DNA of 64,000 nucleotides from the NCBI GenBank assembly GCA_020205615.1, contig CM035151.1, forward strand, positions 41,908,977 to 41,972,976, written 5' to 3'. Position numbers and translations under genes: made by a program. This DNA comes from Panax quinquefolius (taxonomy: Eukaryota; Streptophyta; Magnoliopsida; Apiales; Araliaceae). Positions 1-11,739 of the stretch are shown piece by piece (the first letter of the stretch is position 1; each line of letters opens with the position of its first letter). The notes beneath the pieces are model-generated. The model was not told the DNA's origin and did not search any database. It saw only the letters and a list, made by a program, of their open reading frames with translations.

Positions 1-620
1 ACGAGGTGTCCATTATGAGAAAACCATTTGAGATGATCTAGAAACTTATTGCTCAAGTATTTATTCCTTGATCTAATCAAAGAATCTTAATACTTTGTCA
101 ATTTGTTTCACTTATGAATTCTTTAAACTTTTCAAATAATTCACACTTGTATTTCATCAAATACATAGATTTAAATCTTTGAATGATTATCTCCTTTTCA
201 TATACTAGTTTGTTCAATTTGCAAAATTATTTTCATGTAAGTCAAGTATACAAAATCCATTAAGTAATATTTCAGTTCTTTACAAAACATTATTATTATA
301 AATAGAACAACAATTGTTCTTAATTATAATATCAAATTTCATTGTCCAACAACAAAATGAAAATAATGTTTCCAACGAGCTGGAATACAATAAGAACTTA
401 TTGACTTAATAGATTTGCTCAGTAGCAATGCTAAACTATAAGTTTCTATGGCTAATACAGCAACCTTTGCTTCATTTCCACACATAGGATTACTTATATT
501 TGTTTAGCTTTTTACTTCTGCTTGGTCCCTTCATAAATCTATATTTATGATAACCAAAGTCGGTATCCAATACCCAAGTAGAACCTTGACTTAAAGAAAA
601 ATTTATTTCAATCATGAACA
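1..620 (-). pseudogene. Ty1/copia protease and integrase remnant
   Basis: Minus-strand translation near 545-590 reads WVLDTDFGYHKY, which matches the aspartic protease segment of plant copia elements but with the catalytic D-T/S-G altered. Further on (about 60-10) it reads KYLSNKFLDHL, close to the integrase core segment just after the second catalytic Asp (family form RGGEYLSNEF). Many stops and frameshifts lie between, so no functional product is possible. The integrase continues past base 1. The family assignment is from recognised motifs; exact domain edges are approximate. Confidence 0.65.
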
Positions 621-654
621 AATTTGTATTTGTAACCAAAACTTCACTAAGCTT

Positions 655-1446
655 CTTTGGTTAGCCTCTGCAAGATGCTTCTTGCAGTTTCTTTCCAGTG
701 TCCAGGCTTATAGCAGTGGAAGCAAACTCCTTTGCTATCCGTATCAGTTTTGTTCTTATTATCTTTTGTTTACGCCTTTCTGTTTACCTTCTTTGAATCG
801 TTCTTCTTTTCAGAAGATCCTTTGGCCCCTACCAGTAAGACTTGATCTTTCTTGGTTGGAAAGTGACTCTCAACATTTTTCAATATGTTAAGCAAATCAA
901 TGAGGTCGATATCTAGCTTGTTCATATATGAAAATTCACAACAATTGTGAAAGGAGTCCGAGAGTGAGTGCAAGATCAAATCTTGGCTCAACTCTTTATC
1001 CATGATAAAACTCATTGTCCTAATTGATCAATCAAATTGATAATGTTAAGGACTTTTATCTTTCAGTAGTGTCATCTGGTCATTCTAGATCGAAAGAGCT
1101 CCTTAGATATCTCGATATCTATCGGGCCCCACTTTCCTCACCATCAACTACTTGATGTTCGTGAATATAGTAGGAGCGTTGCTCATAGTTCATGCCGATA
1201 TTCAAGCTCGTTACTCATGGATGCGAGCATGATGCATTGAGCCAATTGGCATCATCTTGCCACTTTCTAAAAGTAGCAATCTCTTCCTCGAGGCATTATC
1301 GCAACCATTGCGTTGATAGGTGTATTAAGGACATAAGATAGCTTTTTCACTATGAGAACTATTCTCAAATTCCTTAACCAATCCGTTTAATTTGGCCCGG
1401 TTAATTTAGCATCTAATATGCTTGTGATGATAGTAATTTTAGACAT
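655..1446 (-). pseudogene. Ty1/copia gag remnant with broken zinc knuckle
   Basis: Gag would package the element RNA in cytoplasmic particles. The likely start is the ATG at 1446-1444; the frame opens MSKITIITSILDA then shows KLTGPN and DWLRNLRIVL, typical of the N-terminus of plant copia gag. An 81-codon stretch (1015-770) carries KELSQDLILHSLSDSF and the L-L-N-I-L-K-N segment of the UBN2-type gag domain. A CCHC knuckle follows near 740-690 (GVCFHCYKPGHWKE); the last cysteine is lost because the frame slips by one base there. In-frame stops near the N-terminus also break it. Confidence 0.72.
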
Positions 1447-3760
1447 TGTAAAATTCTATAAATGAATTTGTAATTAACAACATTTTAACATACATTCTTT
1501 TATTAATTACCAAAATAATTTAGGTCTTGTTTTAAATTGGTATCTCCCATTATTTTCTTCAAACTATATTACCCTCACTTATATAGTTTGGCAAAATCTA
1601 ATTAAAGATTTGCTAGTGACAATAAGGATCCCATTTCAAATGTATATAGCCTTGTGGTGACACAACAAACTATATATAAATAAATAGGTAGACAACTTTT
1701 GTCAATTACATCAACTATGCAACTCCTTTTCTTTTGCCTCTTAGATTATTTTGATCAAGTGGTGGCACATCCGAATCAAAATTATCCAAGTTAACTCCGA
1801 CCTAGCACTCCATATATTCAATAAAGAAAAATATCATCCTTGTGGTGACACAACAAAACAATATTGTTCAATTTTCTTTATAAGCATCAAATGTGATAAA
1901 TTAACATCTTAAATACTTAATACTTGCCTTGTGGTGACACAAAAACTCATATTAAATATTTAATACTCTATTAATTTTATCATGCTAGAAGGCGACGTTC
2001 GATATTCCAAATATCTTTGAACGCTTAGGACTTAATATATATAAAAATTGAGGGGTTTGTTATTAATTGTCTCATCTTGTTTAGCACGCATGCACATATA
2101 TATATATAAAATACGCATCATATTAATAAACATGCGAAGCATGTTTGCATAATATATAATATATATAATATAAGCATGCACATATAGAATACTATATTCT
2201 ACCCGGATTGATTATGGACTTTTATTCTAGTTTGGTTCACTAGAGTCACCAAGTGAACCAAAAGGTCAAACCCTAGGGGTGCAAGAAATAATATTTAAAT
2301 ATAACTATTACATTTAAACCCGGGCTCCATTACAAACGGCCAGGTCTAGCCTAAGCGCTCCTTGCTCCTTGATCTCCAATTTTTCAAAATTAATTCTAAC
2401 TATTCCTATTACAAAATTATTTAAAATAAATAGAAACCTTGATCGTGATCGAGGGAAGTACATAGGTGGGAGATAGAATTTACATTAAGAAAAATTAGAG
2501 AAGGCGAGGTACACAGACCCCATTTAATAAAATCCATACATTCATGCATCCAACTAAAATAAAATCCAATCACATTGGTCAATAGTTCATAATCAATCCC
2601 ATTTATTATCATACATATCACCATATGCATCAATACATAACATTCATCTAATGAATAATAAACATTCAATATATATATTGATATCATTTAATGGGCAAAT
2701 TAAGTTAGTATAAAATTTAATTTTGAATCAAAATAAACTCCTTTATTTTAATCCAAATTTAAATCAAAATAAAACTATTTTATTTTAATTTATCTAATTT
2801 TGAATAAAATAAACTATTTTATTTTAATCAAAATCTTTAATCAAAATAAACTCCTTTATTTTAATTAATTATGGAATCCAATTCCATGTAAAAAAATAAC
2901 CCTTTTATTAAAGGAAACACAATTCTCTTTCCTATTCACAAATAAACTCTTTTATTTTGAATAATATGAAATCTTATTCCATATCTAAATAAACTCCTTT
3001 ATTTAAGGAAATTAGGATTCTCTTTCTTATTCACAAATAAACTCCTTTATTTTGAATAATATGAAATCTTATTCCATATCTAAATAAACTCCTTTATTTA
3101 AGGAAATTAGGATTCTCTTTCTTATTCACAAATAAACACTTTTATTTAAGAAATAAAAAATCCAATTTCAACTCCAATTAATTATTATGGAATCCAATTC
3201 CAACTCTAATTAGTTAGAATGAAATTTAATTTTAAAATTAAAATAAACTTTATATTTTAATATTAAAATAAACTTTTTATTTTAAGATTAAAATACATTT
3301 TATTTTAATTATAAAATTATTAAAATATATATTACATATACGTAATATATATATTTCGGTAATATTATAATAGTCCATGAATATAATCATCTATTATATT
3401 ATATGGTCCACGTGGGAAACAAGTTCCAGCCATGAATCTCCCATGAATTCAGCGAACAGGGAACCCATGGTTCTTTGAGGTTACCAGGACATGGTTGGAT
3501 TTGACTAGCTTCATTATTCCAAGTAACGAAGTTGGGCCAAGAAGTTTCTAGCATAACTAGGAACCCATGGTTCTTCTCGCTGTTGGCCGGTGGGGAGGGG
3601 TTACGGCCTGTTCTCTAAAAAAAAATGGTATTCGCAAAAAAAAAAAATTATTTATTTTTTAATTAAATTTTATACAACATAATTATGCCCAATTAAATTG
3701 TTCTAAACACATATCAATATACATATCAAATAAAATAATTAATAATTTGCATAAAGATTT
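1447..3760 (-). other. Copia leader between PBS and gag, non-coding
   Basis: This 2.3-kb stretch has no coding signal. It is very AT-rich; 2690-3330 repeats AAATAAACTCCTTTATTT-like blocks. A box read TTGTGTCACCACAAGG on the minus strand occurs three times (near 1653, 1840 and 1926). A clean inverted repeat lies at 2231-2262. Copia leaders are usually much shorter, so part of it may be an old insertion, but I see no clear ends of one. Confidence 0.5.
2231..2262 (-). other. Perfect 11-bp inverted repeat in copia leader
   Basis: TTTGGTTCACT at 2231-2241 pairs with AGTGAACCAAA at 2252-2262 across a 10-base loop. In RNA this would be a stable stem-loop in the 5' leader, where retroelements often hold dimerisation or packaging structures. 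The function is inferred only. Confidence 0.6.
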
Positions 3761-3773
3761 GGCTCTGATGCCA
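3761..3773 (-). other. Copia primer-binding site (initiator Met tRNA type)
   Basis: On the minus strand TGGCATCAGAGCC follows the LTR end by one base. It resembles the common plant PBS TGGTATCAGAGC with one change, and fixes the LTR boundary and element orientation. Confidence 0.8.
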
Positions 3774-3774
3774 C

Positions 3775-5599
3775 TGTTAGGTTTGTAATATTCATGAACG
3801 CAATCAAATTGCTCAAAGTAAGCGGAAACGTGTAAAAATCAGAGTTTAAAATTTTACAAACCATATACCCGGATCACCCTTTATGCACAATTATTAATTA
3901 AACAAAAAATTGAAGAACAAGAATCATACCCTTGAAGATCCAAGCTTCCTCAGGTACAAGTTCACCTCCAATTCTTTTCGCGTTCAACTTGAATCCACCG
4001 GGTTTGGTTCCTTCCTTTGATCAACGTTAGCCACCCAAGTGTTTGGCCTCTAGAGGTGATCCACCAAGGAAGAAGAAGGATTCAAGAAGATGGGTGGTTG
4101 GCTAAACCCTAGTTTTCTATCTCTATAGAAAAGGAGCGCACTCTCCAACTTTTGAATTGCAGATATTTTTTGATATCCGATATAAGACTCCTCTTATAAA
4201 GATATCGTAACCTTATTTAATAAAATAAGGTATTATTTAATTAAACTCTTTTAATTAAATGGACTCCCTAATCTTATTAGGGATAATTAATTAAACTCCT
4301 TTAACTAATTTTCCTCCTAATCCTATTAGGAATAAATGAGAGTACTTATATTAAATTAATTTCTAAACTCTTTTAGAAATTAAAATAATAATAATAATTG
4401 TAATAATTTTAATAAGACTCCTTTTATTAATTTATATTTAATATTTCTAAAATATTAAATAATAATATTAAGCTATTTAATTTATTCTATCACCATAGAT
4501 TAAATTAAATATACATAAATATATTATTACGATTATGCCATTAACTTCTTAAATAATTATTCTTCCTTTTATGGTGTGACCCTTTAGGTTCTCCATATTA
4601 AACCGGTTGTGAATAAATCAATTAGAACAATTCTAATCTTATTTAAATAAATAAATTAAACAATTAATTTATTTAAATAAATAATATTTATTCTACAATA
4701 GGGATAAGCCTCCTAGCGATCAACGACTTTCCGGATAATATAGATTTCAACATTAATCATAAAAGAACCTTTGAGTAAATAGTTACCTGTACAATTTAAT
4801 CCTTCCACCATACAATGTCCCAATTAAATATAAGACATGGAATTCTTCACAAGTCTTATTTTATTTAATTATATGTATTTCGACACTTAAATGCACAACT
4901 CAAATAATGCAAATTAGAAACTCCTTTCTAATTTCATTCGCCGCCGCCAAGGACTCTTTGGGTTGTCATTTATCGAATCACATAGGACATTTCTCTTCTT
5001 TTAATAGAAGTGGTAGATTCTTTATTGATCATACATTATCTCCATGTAAAACTTATTATACCCAAACATACCCTTTGATATACCCTAAGGGTCTTAAGGA
5101 ATAAGTCATAGTATAACTCATTATACACATGATACTATGATTATCTCAAGTCCAAGGATCACTTGTACTATTATCACTACATGAATTCCTATTGATAGGC
5201 AAATAAAACTCCATTAGGTATTCCTTAGCGAGCCACGTTCAGTGAACTTATTCTCTAATAAACACCTACATACTTGCTTTAGTGTCTCCACATAAATGAT
5301 CATGAGATCAATCATCCTCATCCAATTAGCAAGTAACGTATGTACCAATCTATCCGGATTCACCAATCCCCAATTTAGTAATCCAATGATTGGGAACTAT
5401 TTTAGTTTTAAGCTTTCTAAGAATTTAGATCTCACTAGAATGATCATCACCATTATTCTAAAAGCATTGCTTAAAACTATGGGTTTATCACATATTATAA
5501 AACAGCATCATATAGATAATTAAAAGCCTTTAATAAATTAATACTTTTTATTAATAAATGAATAAGATTGTTTCAAAGTATATGCTTTATCATGAAACA
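3775..5599 (-). repeat. Ty1/copia 5' LTR (1825 bp)
   Basis: It starts TGTTAGGTTTG at 3775 and ends ATGAAACA at 5599, giving the usual TG...CA with a 4-bp terminal inverted repeat (TGTT/AACA). It abuts the PBS on its left, so in minus orientation this is the 5' LTR. Short open frames inside it do not resemble known proteins. Confidence 0.75.
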
Positions 5600-5604
5600 T
5601 GATT

Positions 5605-7054
5605 GGCTTGTGTGCATACTACTTTCATGAATAAGTACAGAAATTGGCCTAATTTGGTGGTATTAGAGGGTACGAGGCTAATGAATGCGTGAAGGCGAGG
5701 CACAAGAGGGGATATGTATGGCATGAAGGTATAATGGAGCAAGGAGACCAAGCATGGAAGGAATGAGCAGCAGGACAACGCGACAGCAGCAACACTATTA
5801 CAGAATCAGAACCAGAATCTACAGAATCGCGTGAGCCATGGCGGCATATTAGGGCTCGAGGGCGCTTGGCGTGGGAGGCCTTTGGACATCCTGACTTACT
5901 GTAAGTCTCGCATGTGAGAGACACGATGGAGAAGGCGTGCTGGCCGACGCCAGCGTTATTCTTCATTGTTGACTTTTATTTTAAATTGGAAATTGGAAGC
6001 GTAACTGAGGGGAGAGTGGAACTAGGGCTTATATATTAGACTTATATCTGTGGTAAAGAGGAGTTCACCCTTTGGGGGCTAAAGCTACTACTGTTTTCTT
6101 TTCTTCTCTTTCTTTTTAGATTAGATTAGAATCCTAGATTAGATTAGATTTGAAGATTGAAGCAATTGAAGAGCCTAGGAAATTCAGAATTGGAGCAAGA
6201 GGAGAATCTCAGATTTGCATTCCTAATTCCCTAACTTCCCTTTACTTCTATCTTTATTTCTCAATGTGTAATCTATTGTGGATGATGGATTTTGATTCTA
6301 TGATGAACTAAACTCTATTTTGAGATTACAATGGATTCTATTGATTAGTTTAATCTGATATACTTCGTTGTTAACCTTATTGATTTCTATGGGATTGTTT
6401 ATTAAGATTTATGCTTTTTTGCTTAGTTGATTGGCCATCAATTACTGGGATAACCCATATGAACTTGAAAAACACGGAATATGGGTTTAGATTTGATCTT
6501 GATAGCTTGTGTTTGTATGTTCTACATGTTGATGGATTATATGATTCGTTCTTAGGATAGATATATACTGAAGCACCGCTCGTAGTCAATTGAGAACTTG
6601 GGCTTAAACCCTAATTATTTGTAAATCACATAGACATATAGTGGTTTAGGTAATTTGGGTGTTCATGTGTATTCTTCCAACTGGGGATTATATTTGATAT
6701 GGGTATGGTACATCGAGAGATGGCTATATTTCACTTTTGTGTTCTCGACTAACAAACCGGCACAATTAGTTTGGCTTAACATGAAATGTATGGATTTGAA
6801 TGAGTCAATAGATGAAATTGTAATCTCAGATCTTCATTATCTAATCTCACTCTAGGAATAGTTAGGTTTATTTAATTTCGTTGTTTAAATACAAAATATA
6901 ATATTATTCGTTTAAATACGACTGAGATGGTTATGGGTTAATGCTTAGTGAACTTTGTTAGTTAATTCTCCGTGGGAACGATACTTTACATACTCTTTAT
7001 TACTTGTTGACCACGTATACTTGCGTGTTGTGCATAGCTAGAAATTACCCAGCA
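5605..7054 (+). repeat. Element E 5' LTR, lacking its first ~135 bp
   Basis: It aligns by eye with 10208-11635 over almost its whole length, including GGGCTTATATATTAG and the end AGAAATTACCCAGCA before the PBS. A TATA-like TATATATT sits at 6030-6037. The CG-rich part 5765-5965 differs strongly from its partner while the rest is nearly the same. Confidence 0.8.
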
Positions 7055-7060
7055 AGTTAT

Positions 7061-7078
7061 TGGCGCCGTTACTGGGGA
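7061..7078 (+). other. Element E primer-binding site
   Basis: TGGCGCCGTTACTGGGGA lies six bases after the LTR end. The start TGGCGCCGTT and the GGGGA end are typical of the PBS of Athila/Tat-type plant gypsy elements. Confidence 0.8.
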
Positions 7079-7190
7079 ATTAGCTTAATAAATTTTTGCC
7101 CACATTAATTTCAATCAAATTAGTCTTAATTTAAACATTTTTTTTTTGTTCTTTTAATTATCTTCTTATATTTCTCTCTTTTCAGGTACC

Positions 7191-8141
7191 ATGGGTGACT
7201 TTGCTTATCAATGGCCTTATGCAAATATGATTCAACCAAGGGACACAAGCACTGAGGGACTCAATGTATTTTCTACATTGTCAGCACAAATTGCAACATT
7301 TTCGGAGAGGTTGGATATTCTTGCAGCCCAACGCACTCGAGAGATAGTAGTTACATGTGAATAATGTGCTGGCGAGCATCCGAGTTATCAGTGCAACATC
7401 AAGGTTGGACAAATGCAGTTTGGGGGTGATTACTTCAACAACGATGTTTATCCTGATTATCAACAAGGTTATGGGTATCACCCAGATTATGAATGGAGTT
7501 ATAACTATCCCAACCAATACTGCATCCCAAGTCCAACACATCCATCAGATTTCCTATATCCACCTTCAACGCAACAAAAGAAAAATTCAAGGTTAAAGGA
7601 ATTCATGTCAAAAAGCATAGCAGACCATGAAGAGATGATGATGAGTCAGGAGTTATCAAGCCAAAATCTTAACAAATAGACGGAACAACTCATTAACTCC
7701 TCAATGAATGGTCCTCGATACATGGATTTTGAAATTGAACAAGATAATTCAAGAGTGGAGGATTTGTGGTTCAAGTTTGTAGCATCAACTGAAGAGAAGA
7801 TGATTGAGCAAGAGAGGTCAATTCAGAATCTGCAAAATCAAATGGATCAAATACTCGAAGCCTTGAACAATCGCCCTCAAAACATATGGTGCTATGACAT
7901 GGATGATGAAACTGATAAAGAGCCAGAGGTGTTCATGCCACTGAATGAACTGAAAGGAGTGGACATTGAGGAGACAACTGGGGGTATGGAAAATGAAGAT
8001 CATGAGCTGACTTGTATAATACCCCAAGTGCCTTCTCAGTTAGTGTTAAAAAATTCAGTGAAATTTACACACCCATGTCCCCTTGGTAGTCACATCCAAA
8101 GCAAGAATTTCTGCGATTATGAGGCCTCTTACAAACCATAG
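7191..8141 (+). pseudogene. Element E gag-like frame with two in-frame stops
   Basis: One frame of 316 codons runs from ATG 7191 to TAG 8139-8141, interrupted only by TAA at 7362-7364 and TAG at 7677-7679; no frameshift is seen. A CCHC knuckle (C-x2-C-x4-H-x4-C) spans 7356-7397, and the first stop sits inside it between the first two cysteines. Next comes a Tyr/Asn-rich stretch (YPDYQQGYGYHPDYEW), then a helical region with ERSIQNLQNQMDQILEALNN and NRPQ, matching the C-terminal part of Athila gag. The N-terminal capsid-like domain of full-length Athila gag is missing, so the frame is a shortened gag. Confidence 0.6.
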
Positions 8142-8915
8142 TGGGCTGAGGAAGAGATAATAGAAGAAGAGAATCATGTTGTATTTGTCATGCCTCATGC
8201 AAAAATCTATTCACAGATACAACGGGAGAAGCACTTGGCAATGCAATAGAAATGGAGACATCATGTACAAGAAATATGTTAAGTGACTTCAATCCGAAGA
8301 CTCTCATGATGGGGAACCTACCAAAGAACATAGCGGTTCTAATGGATGGAGGGTTCTTATGTCATCGTAGAGGAATCGGATAGTGGTGTCAAGAAAAGAG
8401 TCCAGCTAACGGACTATAAACCGAGCGCTCGATGGGAGGCACCCCATCCAATCTTTATCCTTCCTTGTTTAATTCTTATTTACATTTCCATATTTAGTAG
8501 ATATTAGATAGTTGTAAGTATTAATAATAGTTTGATTGTTTCTCCTCTCAGGTTCAATCCAATTTCAATAAGAATTCAGGATCAAACAGAAGTCAAAAAA
8601 AAGCAAGTCTGCTGTAAGTATGCGGAGGTGGCGTGCAAATACTAACTATAAGCCAAACTTCATGACGTAGCGCCATAGCTCGATGTGATGAAAAAAAAAT
8701 GTAAAATTTTTAGAATTTCTTACTCAAGCATTCGGATAGTTAGAAGCCCACACTAAGTCTCCAACTATAGAATATCTCAAACTTAGCCATCGCCTGATAT
8801 ACCATCGGATCATGAGGAAGCGAACGGAGATGACATTGCCACTTAGGGGAGTATTCTTTCACTTTTAATTATAATGAGGGCATTGTTTATTTTAAGTTTG
8901 GGGGTATTGGGTTAT

Positions 8916-9003
8916 AGTGAGTAGTTGTTGCATATAGTTAGTTGCATAGTAGGAGTTGTAGTGAGTAGTTGTTGCATATAGTTAGTTGCATAATAGGAGT
9001 ATT
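8916..9003 (+). repeat. 44-bp tandem duplication in element E
   Basis: Two copies of a unit beginning AGTGAGTAGTTGTTGCATAT start at 8916 and 8960 and differ at only a few positions. Confidence 0.85.
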
Positions 9004-10032
9004 TTAGTATGAATTATTTTTTTAGTTTTTTTTCGTCTTATTCACTTAGTATGTGTTTAGTTGCATAACATTGCATAATCCCAGGCTCTTAGATAGTTGA
9101 ATTCTAATTTGGCCAATGATAACATAGAAATTTTATAGATTTTTGAATTCAGTGGATATCTTAAGCTTAGTTATAATTTTATACAGGATATAATTCATGC
9201 TTGCTGTTTGGATATTACCAGGTAGCACGACAATGTTCCTATTTGCTTGTTGGTTAAGATTAGCATGCTTGTCTGTTGAGAGAAAAATGTTGTTTTTAAT
9301 GATAGAATTGTGTATGAAGTGAGTAATGACTATGAAGACACTTAAACTCAAGTTTTGGGAACGCATGGGTATGCTTGCTTTTTAAAAAAATAATAAAAAT
9401 TTAATAATTACCCTGGCTAGTCTTGTTTCGGGGTCTTTGTTACTTGAGTAAGTATGCCCGAGGGGATTGTCTCTACACTTAGCGCCCTAAGGTCTTAATG
9501 GTCTGGGAGTCATTGGTTGAAAGCTCGCTAAGGGGTAGTACTGTTAGCCTAATGGAATGAGACATTGCACAGTCATGGGAAATATATATAAAAAAAAGAA
9601 AAAAAAAGAAAAAGAAATCAATAAACAAAGCGGGAAAGTGAGAAAATCGCCCTCGCGAGTAAAAATAAAGCTGAATAAACCCATTGTTGAACCTTAGTTT
9701 GTATTGATGTATTGGAGTAGTTGATGTCTCATTAGTATATGCAGTTCTTGATTTAAACTTCAATTTTCTGTCTTAAGCAATTTAGCATGTGGAATCTTCA
9801 TCTTTGTCAAGCTTATCTGTGAACACATCACACACATACACAACATCTTTATAGCAGGTTAGGATTATCTAATTGTATGTCATTATACCTTTAGCTTAGT
9901 TTGATACTTTGTTCTTGGATCTTGATATTTCTCTAAAGCATATCTTATTAGAATTTTTTACATGGCTGGAAATCTGGGGATTCATTGTCATAGTAATGTA
10001 GTTTGCATAGCATTTAGATTGCATTATGTTGC

Positions 10033-10052
10033 ATTGCTTGAGGGCAAGCAAT
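10033..10052 (+). other. Element E pre-PPT hairpin
   Basis: ATTGCTTG, loop AGGG, CAAGCAAT: a perfect 8-bp stem a few bases upstream of the polypurine tract. Similar hairpins with other stem sequences occur in elements A, B, C1, C2 and D. Confidence 0.75.
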
Positions 10053-10072
10053 AGTTTAAGTTTTGGGGTATT

Positions 10073-11635
10073 TGATAAGTGGTATTTATACCTACTTATT
10101 GAATACCAATTCACGCGAACTATGCCCATATCAAGTACATTTTATTGTGTTTTAGTTGCATTTCATGATAGTTTGCATTGCATTTACTTAAAACTCATTT
10201 TGGTTAATAAGTACAAAAATAGGCCTAATTTGGTGGTATCAGAGGGTACGAGGCTAATGAATGCGTGAAGGCGAGGCACAAGAGGGGATATGTATGGCAT
10301 GAAGGTATAATGGAGCAAGGAGACCAAGCATGGAAGGAATGAGCTGCAGGACAACGCGACGAAGAAGCTTGTTAATATTACGTAATCGTAACTAGAATCT
10401 CTGATCGTGAAATGCAACATATTAGGCTCGAGGAAGGCGCCCGCTGCGTGAGAGGCCGACTGGACATCCCGATTATCAGTAAGTCTCATGCGCTGCATGA
10501 GAGACACATCGAGGGGCAGCGCCACGCACGCGACGGCGACCGCAATGCATGGCCGATTTTATTTTAAATTGGAAATTGGAGGTGTAACTGAGGGGAGAGT
10601 GGAACTAGGGCTTATATATTAGACTTATATCAGTGGTAAAGAGGAGTCCACCCCTTCGGGGATAAAGCTACTACTGTTTTCTTTTCTTCTCTTTCTTTTT
10701 AGATTAGATTAGAACTCTAGATTAGATTAGAGTTGAAGATTGAAGCAATTGAAAAGCATAGGAAATTCAGAATTGGAGCAAGAGGAGAATCTCATATTTG
10801 CATTCCTAATTCCTTAACTTCTCTTTACTTCTATCTTTATTTCTCAATGTGTAATCTATTGTGGATGATGGATTTTGATTCTATGATGAGCTAAACTTTA
10901 TTTTGAGATTACAATGGATTCTATTGATTAGTTTAATCTGATATACTTCGTTGTTAACCTCATTGATTGCTATGGGATTGTTTATTAAGCTTTATGTTTA
11001 TTTGCTTAGTTGATTGGCCATCAATTACTAGGATAACCCATATGACCTTGAAAGACGGAATATGGGTTTAGATTTGATCTTGATAGCTTGTGTTTGTATG
11101 TTCTACATGTTGATGGAATATATGATTCGTGCTTAGGATAGACATATACCGAAGCACCTGTCGTAGTTAATTGAGAACTTGGGCTTAAACCTTAATTATT
11201 TGTAAATCACATAGACATATAGTGGTTTAGGTAATTTGGGTGTTCATGTGTATTCTTTCAACTGGGGATTATATTTGATATGGGTATGGTACATCGAGAG
11301 ATGGCTATATTTCACTTTTGTGTTCTCGACTAACAAACCGGTACAATTAGTTTGGCTTAACATGAAATATATGGATTTTTATGAGTTAATAGATGAAATT
11401 GTAATCTCAGGTCTTCATTATCTAATCTCACTCTAGGAATAGTTAGGTTTATTTAAGTTCATAGTTTAAATACAAAATATAATATCATTCGTTTAAATAA
11501 GACTGAGATGGTTATGGTTTAATGCTTAGTGAACTTTGTTAGTTAATTCTCCGTGGGAACGATACTTTACATACTCTTTGTTACTTGTTGACCACGTATA
11601 CTTGCGTGTTGTGCGTAGCTAGAAATTACCCAACA
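10073..11635 (+). repeat. Element E 3' LTR (1563 bp)
   Basis: It starts TGATAAGTGGTATTTATACC right after the PPT and ends AATTACCCAACA; candidate TSD AGTTT follows at 11636-11640 (partner lost). A TATA-like TATATATT is at 10613-10620. It closely matches 5605-7054 outside the CG-rich segment 10350-10560. Confidence 0.82.
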
Positions 11636-11739
11636 AGTTTTTATATATATGGTTTATGACACATTTGAGACCGATTGACACCTTTAGATGCCATGGATAC
11701 TGCTTTATTCAAGAGATAGCTATGTCTTTTTCATTTCAG

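Larger units (their letters stand above)
1..5599 (-). mobile_element. Ty1/copia retrotransposon, 5' part, decayed (cut by window edge)
   Basis: Read on the minus strand the order is LTR (3775-5599), PBS (3761-3773), long leader, gag remnant, protease remnant, integrase remnant, then the window edge. Protease followed directly by integrase is the Ty1/copia order. The LTR has TGTT...AACA ends. RT, RNase H and the 3' LTR would lie left of the window. The base just right of the LTR starts TGATT, a candidate TSD whose partner is outside. The sequence to the right is a 5'-truncated E LTR, so this element most likely inserted into that LTR. Every reading frame is broken. Confidence 0.8.
8142..10072 (+). 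other. Element E 3' non-coding region and polypurine tract
   Basis: 8281-8460 carries a degenerate piece of gag-pol downstream sequence ending in the Athila/Tat-typical GCGCTCGATGGGAGGCA. A purine run TTTAAGTTTGGGGGTATTG lies near 8890-8908 and a second, TTAAGTTTTGGGGTATT, at about 10056-10072 directly before the 3' LTR; the second is the functional-position PPT. Between them are A-rich runs (9588-9620) and the conserved GGTCTGGGAGTCATTGGTTG block (about 9499-9518). No polymerase coding is present. Confidence 0.6.
5605..11635 (+). mobile_element. Element E: Athila/Tat-type LTR element with gag only
   Basis: A 5'-truncated LTR (5605-7054) and a complete LTR (10073-11635) flank a 3.0-kb interior with the PBS TGGCGCCGTTACTGGGGA, a gag-like frame, a conserved Athila/Tat 3' segment and a polypurine tract. 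No protease, RT, RNase H or integrase motif is present. This fits the class called TR-GAG: terminal-repeat elements with gag only that depend on a relative's polymerase. The 5' LTR lacks about the first 135 bases because the copia element lies there. The lineage name rests on the PBS and 3' motifs. Confidence 0.75.

Noticed and set aside
682..891. Plus-strand 69-codon ORF
   Set aside because: It lies antisense to the copia gag zinc-knuckle region, whose motifs are clear on the minus strand; it is a shadow.
3761..3773. tRNA gene suspected from initiator-Met-like motifs here and at other PBS positions
   Set aside because: Only 12-18 bases match a tRNA 3' end complement; these are primer-binding sites and no tRNA body is present.
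7281..7541. Minus-strand 86-codon ORF over element E gag
   Set aside because: The plus frame here has a CCHC knuckle and continues for 316 codons with two stops; the minus ORF is its shadow.
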